DNA from: Vibrio aerogenes
GTDB taxonomy: Bacteria; Pseudomonadota; Gammaproteobacteria; Enterobacterales; Vibrionaceae
Direction: 5' to 3'
DNA length: 64,000 bases
Assembly (NCBI RefSeq): GCF_024346755.1
Contig: NZ_AP024862.1
Location: forward strand, 992,001 to 1,056,000
Of the stretch, positions 27,228 to 35,783 are shown in pieces. The notes under the pieces are model-generated. The model saw only the letters and a program-made list of their open reading frames with translations, did no database searches and had not been told where the DNA came from. Positions within the stretch are counted from its first letter, which is position 1, and each line of letters begins with the position of its first letter. The translations under genes and the position numbers were made by a program.

Positions 27228-27722
27228 ATGATGATTCAGCGCACTTCATTTTTATCTTTCTTATGTCTGTTATCAGGGCTGATGTTATCTGGCTGCGGTG
27301 GTGGAGGAGGCAGTAGTGGTGGGGGCAGCAGTAGTGCAGGCAGTACACCGCAAAGTGCTGCTGCCGCGGCTCAGGAAGTGGAAGATCTCAATGTGCCGGA
27401 TGACTTTGACTATGAGTCAACGCGCACCATCACATTACAGATTGAGATGGTTTCACTCGCCGGCAGCCGGAGCTATGCTTCCGTCTACACTCGCTTTACC
27501 ACCGGCACCGACGGTCGCTTTCGACCGGATCCGGGGAGCCGTCTGGCCAATACCGCACTAACCGATGGCACCGCAACAGTGACTCTCACTGTACCTGCGG
27601 CTACCACAGAGCTGCTGGCAGAAGTCTGGACAATTGGCAGCACAAATCCGGTTCAGCGGGTGATAGAAATTCAGCCGGTTTCAGGTCCGGGTGCTGATGA
27701 CCAGTACTTTTTGACTGACTAA
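27228..27722 (+). CDS. Small lipoprotein, unknown function
   Basis: 164 residues from the ATG at 27228 with AGGGAG in front. A signal peptide ends in the lipobox LSGC (Cys near residue 22) and is followed by a Gly/Ser-rich tether and a beta-rich domain. It should be anchored in the outer membrane. It sits directly after the LruC-domain gene and may be its surface partner. A very long perfect inverted repeat follows the stop. Confidence 0.75.
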   Translation: MMIQRTSFLSFLCLLSGLMLSGCGGGGGSSGGGSSSAGSTPQSAAAAAQEVEDLNVPDDFDYESTRTITLQIEMVSLAGSRSYASVYTRFTTGTDGRFRPDPGSRLANTALTDGTATVTLTVPAATTELLAEVWTIGSTNPVQRVIEIQPVSGPGADDQYFLTD

Positions 27723-27729
27723 ATCAACC

Positions 27730-27805
27730 TGCCTGTCCCCTTCTGTCAGGAAATCTGCTTCACTCCTGGCAGTGAAGCAGATTTCCTGACAGAAGGGGAC
27801 AGGCA
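27730..27805. repeat. 35-bp perfect inverted repeat with GCCTGTCCCC ends
   Basis: Arms 27730-27764 and 27771-27805 are exact inverse copies with a 6-base loop. The outer ends are TGCCTGTCCCC and its inverse, matching the dispersed motif near the RAYT gene. It lies 8 bases after a stop codon, so it could also terminate transcription, but it is far longer than a normal terminator. Confidence 0.9.
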
Positions 27806-27933
27806 AACCCACGACATCAGAAAAAAACTGATTAAAAAATAATCACGATATGTGATAACCGTTCATAAAAAACAATATCAGCGTGACATAATCATAAGCC
27901 ATCCGTCTGACATACCATAAACAGGAACTTCCT

Positions 27934-28317
27934 ATGGACGACAATGCCAAACTCACCCTGATCGAGTCATATATTGATTACTATAATGCATTCAATATTC
28001 CGGGTATGCTTTCACTACTGGATGAGCTAATTGTCTTTGAAAATGAATCTAATGGGGTCATTAATACACACACTGAAGGCCGGGCCGCATTTGAAGAGCT
28101 TGCACAGGAATCCGCAAAATTTTTCAGTGCCCGCGAGCAAAAAATCACCTATGTAGATTTGAGTGATGCCGGTGCAACAGTCGGGATTGACTATCAGGGC
28201 GTACTGGCGGTGGATCTGCCCAATGGCCTGAAAGCAGGCGAAGTTCTTGCGGTGCAGGGGAAGTCTTGCTTTGAGTTCTCCGGAGAGAAAATTGGTTATA
28301 TCCGCGATGTAAGCTGA
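27934..28317 (+). CDS. SnoaL/NTF2-like protein
   Basis: 127 residues with the cystatin-like NTF2 pattern: an N-terminal helix with YYNAFN and LLDELIVFENES, a middle GRAAFEELAQES helix, then three beta-strands. Members bind small hydrophobic ligands or act as isomerases or hydrolases. Nothing in the sequence fixes the substrate. Ribosome site CAGGAAC. Confidence 0.65.
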   Translation: MDDNAKLTLIESYIDYYNAFNIPGMLSLLDELIVFENESNGVINTHTEGRAAFEELAQESAKFFSAREQKITYVDLSDAGATVGIDYQGVLAVDLPNGLKAGEVLAVQGKSCFEFSGEKIGYIRDVS

Positions 28318-28420
28318 TGCTTTTCTTCCGGTATGGCATATTTCAGTTTTCTGATAATTCATAGTCGTTTAGACTGAACCTATTGAAAATATTGACTCAT
28401 GAAGCAAAGGTTCAGTTTTT

Positions 28421-29212
28421 ATGGATTCAGAGATGCTGGCAAATTATCTGAATAAGATCGGGATAGAAAACCACATTGAGCCTGATCTTCACACCCTGAA
28501 GCAAATTCACCAACGACAACACTGCAGAATTCCGTTCGAGAATTTTGATGTGCTCAATGGCACCACCCCGTGTCTGTCTGAAGAAGCGCTTTATCAAAAA
28601 CTTGTGATCAACGAAAGAGGCGGATATTGCTTTGAATTAAATGGTTTGTTGTCCTGTGTACTCAAGTTTACCGGGTTTGACGTCAGGCCATTACTCGGCA
28701 GAATCCATCTGGAAGAAAAACCATCGGGCCGCGGGCACTTCATTAATCTGGTCACCCTCGGGGAAACATCATGGATTGTCGATGCCGGATTTGGTGCAAA
28801 CACCCCCCGGGCCCCGCTTCCTGTTGTTTTTAATCAGGAAATCTCTACAGATCTTCAAACATTTCGCTTTATTCAGGATGAGCGATTTGGCGTAATGCTG
28901 CAGAATAAGGTCAACTCCGGCTGGAGGGATTTATACAGTCTGGATATGGGCCATGTGTGTGATGGTGATATTGCTTACGGCAATCACTTTACTTCAACCA
29001 ACCCAGATTCCGTATTCGTCTCAAATTGCGTGGCGACACTCAGGACAGATGATGGCATTCTGACACTATTAAACAATCGTTTAAGCATAAAGCGTCCTGA
29101 GGGAACTCATGAGATTGTCCTTGATAATGAGCCATCGTATTTCTCCGCGTTAAAAACCTATTTCGGCATTGAGCTGGAGATGCCTTATCAACAGATTGCA
29201 AATTGCTTTTGA
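28421..29212 (+). CDS. Arylamine N-acetyltransferase
   Basis: 263 residues with the complete catalytic triad of the family: Cys70 in RGGYCFELNG, His106 in GRGHFINLV and Asp121 in IVDAGFG. The enzyme transfers acetyl from acetyl-CoA to arylamines and hydrazines, first onto the cysteine. The length is close to the usual bacterial form (about 275-280). It stands as a single gene with its own upstream gap. Confidence 0.92.
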   Translation: MDSEMLANYLNKIGIENHIEPDLHTLKQIHQRQHCRIPFENFDVLNGTTPCLSEEALYQKLVINERGGYCFELNGLLSCVLKFTGFDVRPLLGRIHLEEKPSGRGHFINLVTLGETSWIVDAGFGANTPRAPLPVVFNQEISTDLQTFRFIQDERFGVMLQNKVNSGWRDLYSLDMGHVCDGDIAYGNHFTSTNPDSVFVSNCVATLRTDDGILTLLNNRLSIKRPEGTHEIVLDNEPSYFSALKTYFGIELEMPYQQIANCF

Positions 29213-29399
29213 ATGACGGGTCTGTTGGCTTTGTCATTGAAACGTGTTCAAAAATATAGTTTTTGTGTATTGTTCCCACACTTCTGTGTGGGAAAACACA
29301 GGGCTGGAACAGCGCATGTGATGAATTTTGGTGGTTACAAAACGGAGTCATTCACGTTGGCAGATTGAGTCAATCTTTATAAACCTGGATTCTCTGTAC

Positions 29400-29575
29400 T
29401 GGTCAAGCACAATAGCACGTCTTCTTCCTTTGACCTCGAAGAAGATCCTCTCAGTTATTCGTGTTGTAACAAAGTAAAGTACCTTCAAGTAAAATGCCTT
29501 CGTTGATTTTCACCTTATTGCCGGGAGTAGTGATGCCACCACTGTTCATCTCAGTGAAGTTTAGAAATATGTCGC
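29400..29575 (-). pseudogene. VgrG C-terminal remnant, copy A
   Basis: On the minus strand from 29549 the reading MNSGGITTPGNKVKINEG matches the end of the intact VgrG (DSGGVTISGTKVKINEG), then the frame closes at 29451. The block as a whole (about 29400-29575) repeats at 37785-37940. It is a decayed 3' end of a former vgrG gene, now directly upstream of immunity-like genes' 3' side. Confidence 0.8.
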
Positions 29576-29881
29576 ATAAGCTAATTCATCATACACATTA
29601 TCTTCATCTGTTATTCTGTGTAATTCAAATCCAGACTCATGAATTTTTTCATCGTCAATTATAGAGTCAAGAAAATAAATACCAGAATCATTACCCCAAG
29701 CAGACAAAATGAGCATAGCCTGATACGAGATAAACTGATCCGGAGAATCAAGTAAAGCTAATAAGTCAGGAATTCTTTCCTTCAGGGGTGGATCCAGTAA
29801 CTGAACTTCATCAAGCCCAACATCGTCACCAAATTCATCGGTGTACAAAAGGTGATATGTTTTCGAGTCAACAGGTATCAT
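29561..29881 (-). CDS. Orphan immunity-like protein with HEAT-like helices
   Basis: 106 residues, very acidic, with SPDQFISYQAMLILSAWG resembling a HEAT-type helix pair. It lies at the left end of the T6SS island without a matching toxin directly upstream. It is present between the vgrG remnant and a terminator in this copy, but missing at the equivalent place near 37940. Probably an immunity gene kept after loss of its effector. Confidence 0.55.
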   Translation of the reverse strand: MIPVDSKTYHLLYTDEFGDDVGLDEVQLLDPPLKERIPDLLALLDSPDQFISYQAMLILSAWGNDSGIYFLDSIIDDEKIHESGFELHRITDEDNVYDELAYATYF

Positions 29882-29904
29882 AAATTTCTCATCTGAAAAG
29901 AAAA

Positions 29905-29930
29905 ATCAGGCATAAGCCTGATTTATAAAC
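29905..29930 (-). terminator. Rho-independent terminator, copy A
   Basis: AAATCAGGC and GCCTGATTT arms around ATAA; read on the minus strand the stem is followed by TTTTTCTTTTC. The same hairpin with the same flanks recurs at 37945-37972. Confidence 0.75.
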
Positions 29931-29984
29931 GATAGAAATTAATCCGAAATAATTTTAACGATATATAATACTAAAAGAATAAAA

Positions 29985-30194
29985 TCATAGTTCTATTTTA
30001 ATTATCAGGAAAAATTTGCTCCAAATTTCTTCCATAATATACTCTTTTGCATCCTCCTCATCATCAGCCGGGTATACAACACATTCATCATTGTCTAAAA
30101 AATCCACCAAAGAAATTTCTTTATCCTGAAATAAACTAATCAGTTCTTCTTCTATTTTATTTCTCTGATTATGATCAGATAGAATCCTATTCAA
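29985..30194 (-). CDS. Small acidic immunity-like protein
   Basis: 69 residues if started at a TTG at 30194; a stop lies just upstream in frame and there is no ATG. Acidic and helical. It follows a toxin-like fragment and precedes a good terminator. I do not know the family, and the unusual start lowers confidence. Confidence 0.4.
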   Translation of the reverse strand: MNRILSDHNQRNKIEEELISLFQDKEISLVDFLDNDECVVYPADDEEDAKEYIMEEIWSKFFLIIKIEL

Positions 30195-30286
30195 AGCCGC
30201 TTATTCTTGCTCTTTTTCCAATCCAACATCAACAGAAAAAATAGTCATAAATAAATTTATTAAAGATGGATAATGATTCACTTAAG

Positions 30287-30595
30287 TTACCTCACGGGAA
30301 AAATAGTTATTGTTTCCCAAATAGTTTTAGTGACATTCAACTCATAAACAGCTTGAACGCTTCTAAGATTTTCAACTAAACGAGAAGCACCTTGCAACTT
30401 GGGCTTATATCTACTTCCAGCGATTCTTTCAAATCCTCGCCCTAAATCAACACCAAGATCTCCAACATCCTCAGGTTTTACAGTAATTCTGGTTTTTCCT
30501 GGGCTCTGAGCAATTACTTTTTTAAGAGCTCTGTTACTTCTAACTTTCTGATCAGCAAATACTAATAACTCATAAGAATGAAAGGCGGATGACAT
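30287..30595 (-). pseudogene. Orphan C-terminal toxin fragment
   Basis: 102 residues from the ATG, but the frame is open without a start back to about 30713 and reads there TGGIKDGLSDDEALDGHV, like the inside of a larger effector. There is no PAAR, Rhs or VgrG part in front. It looks like the severed tip of a polymorphic toxin next to likely immunity genes. The domain is not recognised. Confidence 0.5.
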
Positions 30596-30706
30596 CGGTG
30601 GTAAAATAGTCTTACCTTTTATTACCTTAACATGTCCATCAAGAGCTTCATCATCAGATAAACCATCTTTTATTCCACCTGTTTTTGCAGATTTACTTTG
30701 CTGTCA

Positions 30707-30955
30707 TCAATAACCAATCACATCAATGGTGGTATATATATTACCTTCTGGGTCTGAAATATATACAATAATCATATTTGGCTCCATAGAAGGAGAAACA
30801 TTCAAATCACAACTAACAACCCAACCTTCATTTTCCGCACCAACGGGAAGTTTACGTTTCCTGTATATAGTTTTTGCAGTACCTTCAATATATTCAATCC
30901 CTTCATTCTGTAATTTTTCCATTGCAAGCTGAATTGCTTTTTCTTCACTAATCAA
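30707..30955 (-). CDS. Immunity-like protein
   Basis: 82 residues if the TTG at 30955 is used, which has GGGAG upstream; the frame is open to 31036, but that part looks like unrelated remnant sequence. The layout (N-terminal helix ISEEKAIQLAMEKL, a WVVSCDL strand, and a C-terminal SDPEGNIYTTIDVIG strand) recalls small immunity proteins with a PepSY- or Imm35-like shape. The assignment is weak. Confidence 0.45.
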   Translation of the reverse strand: MISEEKAIQLAMEKLQNEGIEYIEGTAKTIYRKRKLPVGAENEGWVVSCDLNVSPSMEPNMIIVYISDPEGNIYTTIDVIGY

Positions 30956-31125
30956 TGTTAACCACTCCCAAACATATTCCACTTTTGGTGAGGAGGCAAA
31001 TGATCTTCCGCACCAAGAAGCGTTACAGAGCGCCAAAACAAGGATAGGTCATGCGTGTCTGTGTTCGATATCACCTGATTTGACCTAAAATTAGAAGCTG
31101 TTATTTAATATCTGGATTCAAAAAT

Positions 31126-31779
31126 CTATTTTCGAGCATGTTTTATTAATCGACTAAGCGCCTGATGGTACTTATATAGTCGTTTTAAATCCTTTTCCTT
31201 AATATTATTTAACCTAGTCACATTAAGATTATCTTTTATATCTTCAATCTTTATCATACATGCCAGTTGATTTGTTAAAACTCTATCAATGAATTCATCA
31301 TAATTTTCATCTTGCCTTCTGGATAAACAATCTAAAGCTTCAATGATCTCATCTGAAAAACCGTTGCCTTTTATTTCGTTGAGAGTTATGTTGGAGTCTT
31401 CAATGACATCATGTAACACAGCAACAATTCTTTCTTTTTCACTATCGAATTGAAACATGACACGCAGAGGATGCAAAATATAAGGTTGCCCGCCCTTGTC
31501 AAACTGACCACTATGTGCTTGTGTTGCAATTTGGATGGCCATATCCAGTCTATTCTTTTTTCCAGCGGCATATTCATCTTTAGTTATTTCATTACCAAAC
31601 AATAGTGCATCATTAAATAAACGGTTGTCATGCGAAACTTCATTTTTACTTTCTTCTTTACCATAAAATTTTACATGTACTTTTTTATTCTTTGAATCCC
31701 ATCGATACATAACATCTTCAAAAGGATAATCAATAAATATATCTTCTATGCTAGAAAGTCTACTTTTACTTATACCCAT
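31126..31779 (-). CDS. HD-domain alarmone (ppGpp/ppApp) hydrolase-like protein
   Basis: 217 residues with a good AAGGAATT ribosome site. Residues 80-215 match the HD hydrolase part of SpoT/MESH1-type enzymes: AHSGQFDKGGQPYILHPLRV (His89, His103) and VLHDVIEDS (HD at 123-124, E127, D128). These remove the pyrophosphate of (p)ppGpp. Residues 1-75 are an unrelated leader. The gene sits in an effector/immunity island just behind a vgrG fragment. It could protect against an alarmone-synthetase toxin, as hydrolase antitoxins do for toxSAS. No such toxin is in the window. Confidence 0.75.
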   Translation of the reverse strand: MGISKSRLSSIEDIFIDYPFEDVMYRWDSKNKKVHVKFYGKEESKNEVSHDNRLFNDALLFGNEITKDEYAAGKKNRLDMAIQIATQAHSGQFDKGGQPYILHPLRVMFQFDSEKERIVAVLHDVIEDSNITLNEIKGNGFSDEIIEALDCLSRRQDENYDEFIDRVLTNQLACMIKIEDIKDNLNVTRLNNIKEKDLKRLYKYHQALSRLIKHARK

Positions 31780-31849
31780 TAGAATTCCTTATTGAGTTAT
31801 AATAATTACAACTCTGTTTTTCGAGTTGCCCAACTTTAGGATCATTTTG

Positions 31850-32380
31850 TTTTGCCTCGTCACTTTGACCACTGGCGGTATGCGCTGTACGCCTTAAGTA
31901 ATCCAGCCTGATTTGCGTAAACGCTTTGCCATTCCCGTCATCTTTAAACCGGCCCGGAAAATCAAAATGCTCGTAAGTCTGTTTTTGATAATCCAGATCT
32001 TTGCCATCCAGTGTTTGAGAAAAATTGTAAGACGGCTTTTTAAAACTGTAGTCCCGCATTTCAATCGAGCTGACTTCGGACTGTTTCGTTTCACTCAGGG
32101 CCGAAATATACGGCTCTTCCGATGCCCCGCCGGACAGCGCATTATAGGGAATGGCAGCACCCAGTTTCGGAAAACCTTCCGGATTATCGGTGATCACCAG
32201 CGTGTGCTTGCTGTCTTCATGGGTGAAGGTATACATCAGCCCTTCTTCAGCAGCCATCCGGTGGAAAAATGCTAAATCCGTTTCCCGGTACTGCACGCAA
32301 AACTCCCGCTCTCCCAGAGTTCTTTTCACTGAAAATGCGTAATCGCTGATACCCATCTCATCGAGCAGTGTTGTCAGGAT
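31850..32380 (-). pseudogene. vgrG internal fragment (third copy)
   Basis: Nearly identical to the middle of the intact vgrG, from LTTLLDEMGISDY to GQSDEAK. Both ends are cut: at about 32380 by foreign AT-rich DNA and at about 31850 by a short unrelated tail that runs to a stop at 31766. It has lost the N-terminal ring and the whole spike, so it cannot work. It marks a third former vgrG module. Confidence 0.88.
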
Positions 32381-32424
32381 TATGAACAGTCTCGCTTCAA
32401 GCAAGATATTTTTTACTTTGATAA

Positions 32425-32465
32425 GTAATAAAAAAACCCAATAATTGATATCCAACTATTGGGGG
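32425..32465 (-). terminator. Rho-independent terminator after the SUKH gene
   Basis: On the minus strand CCCAATAGTT and AATTATTGGG arms are followed by a run of seven T. It closes the PAAR-ART immunity operon. Confidence 0.75.
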
Positions 32466-32523
32466 GCTTCACTATCCCATTCTTTATTTTTGACAAAATT
32501 AGATTTTAATCAAAATAATTTTT

Positions 32524-32982
32524 TTAACTAAGAGAATCAATAAGTTCAGATAAACTATCAGTTACAAACAAAATAGCATCTTCATCATCAGGATCTTCTT
32601 CCACATCAACAAAAACAACAGGAGGGTTTTCTATACAATCCCTGTAATCATAAGCAAAAAAGCACCCACTACCACCTGTACCAGCAATAGGTATGATATT
32701 TTCGTATACATCAGACCATTTTTCCCACTTTTTAAGTACACTATAGAGTTCCTGCGCTTCAGTGGCATCTTTCATCACATGAAATAGCGGACCAAAAACT
32801 GATAATGCTAATTCGCCAGCTTCAATTGTCTCTGGGGTTGGCATTTTACCTTGATGGTTCAATATCAGGTTTTTATAATCTTCTGGTAAAGATACTTTTA
32901 AAGCTGATTCAAGATACAGCAAATCATTTTTTGTTGCATCACCAATAGACGGATCAATATATTCTTCCCATAATATGTTCAT
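32524..32982 (-). CDS. SUKH (SMI1/KNR4) family immunity protein
   Basis: 152 residues from the ATG at 32982 (MNILWEEYIDPS). The N-terminal LESALKVSLPEDYKNLILNHQG and the middle GTGGSGCFFAYDYR with PPVVFVDVEED are typical of SUKH proteins, a large group of toxin-neutralising proteins. It is the last gene of a five-gene run that starts with the PAAR-ART effector. It may protect against a different, lost effector. Confidence 0.75.
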   Translation of the reverse strand: MNILWEEYIDPSIGDATKNDLLYLESALKVSLPEDYKNLILNHQGKMPTPETIEAGELALSVFGPLFHVMKDATEAQELYSVLKKWEKWSDVYENIIPIAGTGGSGCFFAYDYRDCIENPPVVFVDVEEDPDDEDAILFVTDSLSELIDSLS

Positions 32983-32986
32983 ATTT

Positions 32987-33151
32987 CTACCTGTAGAAAC
33001 TCGGCTGAGAATTCTTCCAGCCAGACAAATATTGAGAGTCAAAATCTTCTTCTGTTAGTCGCTTGTATTCTTCTGGAGTCATTGACTGATTAACTGAGAG
33101 TCGTAACATTCTATATTGAAGTGTTTTTTTCAGCGGTTCTTTAATATTCAT
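32987..33151 (-). CDS. Small hypothetical protein in immunity operon
   Basis: 54 residues: the start is 2 bases after the stop of the glycohydrolase gene and the stop 4 bases before the SUKH start. It contains MTPEEYKRLTEEDFD and SGWKNSQPSFYR. Basic at the N-terminus, no membrane part. The tight packing argues for a real gene. The function is unknown. Confidence 0.5.
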   Translation of the reverse strand: MNIKEPLKKTLQYRMLRLSVNQSMTPEEYKRLTEEDFDSQYLSGWKNSQPSFYR

Positions 33152-33153
33152 TT

Positions 33154-33987
33154 CTATAAATGAGAATAAAGCTTTCTATCCAGCTCAGATAAAAAATGAA
33201 TACCATAAGATGCTTCGTCTAGTGTATTGAGCATATTCTGTGGGAGTGATTTATCATATTCATCGAAGCATGTAGCAAGCCCGACAGCAATAGATGCGAC
33301 ACTATCCGTATCACCTCCCAGATCAACACATTGAATGATTAAATCGCATAAATTGTCACAACGAATCAGACAGCTAAAAGCAGCACTCACAGTATCATAA
33401 GCTTTCACGGTTACTTCATCGGTCCAGTTGAAGTTCCAGTCTGAGAACCGAAAATCTTTAAGAAAAGATTCAAGATGCGAGAGCTTCCCTTTTCTGTGTA
33501 TACCGAAATGTCCCGCCAATGCGACAGCACAAGATGATTGAATCGCAATATCAGTATGATGTGTCACGCAAGCCTGCATACTGGCTTTATGAATCAGATC
33601 ATCTGTATCAGCTAAAATACTCAGCGGCACTGAGCGCATTGCAGCACCATTCCGATCACTGGTATTCCGTATTTTTTCTAAAAATTCCCGTCCGCTGGAA
33701 ATATCAGATAGAAAACCATAAAACCCTTTTGCATAGCCCTGGCGGGGATCTCGTTTAAAGCATTCGACAAATTTGTCGGCAATCAGAACATCATTCCAAA
33801 TTGGTTCATGGATGATAAGCTCTGCAATCGCAACTGACATCTGGGTATCATCCGTATATTTAGCTGACATCCCATACAGTTCATGAGGCAGGTATTGAGA
33901 AAAGTCATTATGCTGATCGATCTTATCCCGGGATGAAAATTCGAATCCGGCTCCGTATGCATCTGCAACTGCTATTTCTGTTAACAT
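33154..33987 (-). CDS. ADP-ribosylglycohydrolase (DraG/ARH family), likely immunity protein
   Basis: 277 residues with both metal-binding motifs of the family: TDDTQM at residues 45-50 and GGDTDSVAS near 230. These enzymes remove ADP-ribose from modified arginine. It lies two genes downstream of a PAAR protein with an ADP-ribosyltransferase tip. This matches the known Tre1/Tri1 arrangement, where an ARH-like protein protects the producer. Self-protection by enzymatic reversal is therefore likely, perhaps also against foreign toxins of the class. Confidence 0.85.
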   Translation of the reverse strand: MLTEIAVADAYGAGFEFSSRDKIDQHNDFSQYLPHELYGMSAKYTDDTQMSVAIAELIIHEPIWNDVLIADKFVECFKRDPRQGYAKGFYGFLSDISSGREFLEKIRNTSDRNGAAMRSVPLSILADTDDLIHKASMQACVTHHTDIAIQSSCAVALAGHFGIHRKGKLSHLESFLKDFRFSDWNFNWTDEVTVKAYDTVSAAFSCLIRCDNLCDLIIQCVDLGGDTDSVASIAVGLATCFDEYDKSLPQNMLNTLDEASYGIHFLSELDRKLYSHL

Positions 33988-33994
33988 CGTTTAT

Positions 33995-34678
33995 TTAACC
34001 TAACTGATAACCTGTTCTTTTCTCAAATGCTTCAGCGAGTTCCACGGCATTGATTTGTTCAATTTGCGCCAGCTTTTTCAGACAATCCGGTAATATATCA
34101 GAGATATCTGGATCAATCTTTTTCATGTTATCAATCAAAGTAACATCAAATGCATCATTTTCCTCACATCCGGACTCACCAACCTGACGCCGGAAACGGT
34201 ACATTTTTTCAACCCAATAGTTTATTTTTTCATCCACACTAAAAGTTTGGTATTTGAGAGGAAAATTCAATTTTTCCAGCTTTTGAACAATGAATTTTTT
34301 GGAATCTGGTTTATATGCGCTATAAAAATTTCTCGATTCTTCAGCCATTTTCAAACCAGAATTTTCAGAAGTTATATCAAAATATTCATACAAAACATTT
34401 GTATCAGGTTCAAAGTCATATTTTACAATAACTTTCACCGCCATATCTGACAGATTTAATTCTTCTGACTCTGGCAATCGTTTTTTCCTTTCATCTAATG
34501 ATAAAAAACGATTCTCTGATGGTAAAAATTCAAGCTCATCTCGTCTCTCTACATGATCATTGATCACCCAGATAACAATATTTTCAGAATCAGTAAGTTG
34601 GTATGCCAGCAAGAACTTATCTTCAGCAATTTGTGATTTTAGGTTTGACGGCAAATCAATATATTTTTTTAATCTCAT
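33995..34678 (-). CDS. Unknown protein between ART effector and glycohydrolase
   Basis: 227 residues, charged, soluble, with no recognised domain. Its ATG overlaps the stop of the PAAR-ART gene by one base, so it is the directly coupled partner. It might be a second immunity protein that blocks the toxin by binding, or a chaperone for effector loading. The sequence gives no further clue. Confidence 0.6.
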   Translation of the reverse strand: MRLKKYIDLPSNLKSQIAEDKFLLAYQLTDSENIVIWVINDHVERRDELEFLPSENRFLSLDERKKRLPESEELNLSDMAVKVIVKYDFEPDTNVLYEYFDITSENSGLKMAEESRNFYSAYKPDSKKFIVQKLEKLNFPLKYQTFSVDEKINYWVEKMYRFRRQVGESGCEENDAFDVTLIDNMKKIDPDISDILPDCLKKLAQIEQINAVELAEAFEKRTGYQLG

Positions 34679-35778
34679 TACATTTCTACCAATTCAATCG
34701 TTCCACTAGAGTCTGAGTTTACAACAGTAAAGTTATTACCCGGAGGAATAACATTTTCACAAGAATATGATGGTTTACCCACCTTATCATGAAAATGAAC
34801 ACCGAAGGCTAAATCTGAGATATCTTTTGCACTATTAGTCTGAATCACTAAATTTCTCGCACCTTCATATGCATCACTTTCATTTGGTGCAGTAGACCAG
34901 AAGCTTGACTTTACACTATTACCGAGTTTAAATTTTGAATCAAACGCAGATTCATCCGCAGAACTGTTCAATCTAATACCCCTAAATTGAGTTGGGGCTG
35001 CATCTGGCATTTTATTCATTCCAGACTTAACTAACTCTGCTAATTCATTGGCTTCTGTGCTACCACCATTATCAAGTGTTGCATTTAAATCCCGGTAAAA
35101 AAGCTTGGTCGTATACCCAAATACAGCATGAGCTTCATCTGAGCTCAAGCCATGAGTGCTAACAGCATTTTCAATTAGAGGTTCGTAGTCAACACCTATC
35201 TCTTTCATCCCCTCGTAAAAACTTTGAACTTGTTCGACCGACTGATTATTGAATTTCGCAACTTTTTTCACATACTCAGGCGCTGAAGACAAAGCCCCGC
35301 TACTCTTCAACTCAACCGCCTGCTCTTCCTCCTTCACCGCCTTGCGGATCGGCTCGTCGATAAACGGCGGGCAGGTCCAGATCGCGTCGGCCGCTTCTGC
35401 CAGTGGCGTGATTTTCAGGAACGTCGATTTTTCCTGTGCGCTGTCTTTTCCACAATCAAACTCCTCACCTTTGTAAGGGGTATCACCGATAAATACATTC
35501 CCCGAACCGGCAGAAATTGAGCCACCACAGCCGATGGCGTCACCGACCCTTGAGGCGGGCTTACCATTGATCGACACATTTGATGAGCCTGCTGATATGC
35601 TGCGCCCGTGCACCCCATGACCACCCGGACATCCGCAAGGATGGGGCATGACAGCATCCCCCTTGCGTGCCGCTGGTTTACCGTTAATTGAGACATCAGG
35701 ACTTCCGGCAACAATCGGAGAGGGTGGAAAACAAGCATGCCCTGAGCAACTGTCTCCTAATCTTCCTGCTTTTGGCAT
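34678..35778 (-). CDS. PAAR-domain T6SS effector with ADP-ribosyltransferase tip
   Basis: 366 residues. Residues 1-100 are a PAAR spike tip with two SPDVSINGKPAARKGDA-like repeats; 100-155 is a linker shared almost exactly with the second PAAR protein (38864-39919). The tip (about 165-366) has the order of an arginine-type ADP-ribosyltransferase: R266 in QFRGIRL, S295-T296 in FWSTAPN, and E341 before NVIPPGNNF. The residue two before E341 is serine (S-C-E) rather than the usual E or Q of ExE, so target choice may differ. It should be carried on a VgrG trimer. Confidence 0.82.
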   Translation of the reverse strand: MPKAGRLGDSCSGHACFPPSPIVAGSPDVSINGKPAARKGDAVMPHPCGCPGGHGVHGRSISAGSSNVSINGKPASRVGDAIGCGGSISAGSGNVFIGDTPYKGEEFDCGKDSAQEKSTFLKITPLAEAADAIWTCPPFIDEPIRKAVKEEEQAVELKSSGALSSAPEYVKKVAKFNNQSVEQVQSFYEGMKEIGVDYEPLIENAVSTHGLSSDEAHAVFGYTTKLFYRDLNATLDNGGSTEANELAELVKSGMNKMPDAAPTQFRGIRLNSSADESAFDSKFKLGNSVKSSFWSTAPNESDAYEGARNLVIQTNSAKDISDLAFGVHFHDKVGKPSYSCENVIPPGNNFTVVNSDSSGTIELVEM

Positions 35779-35783
35779 AACGG

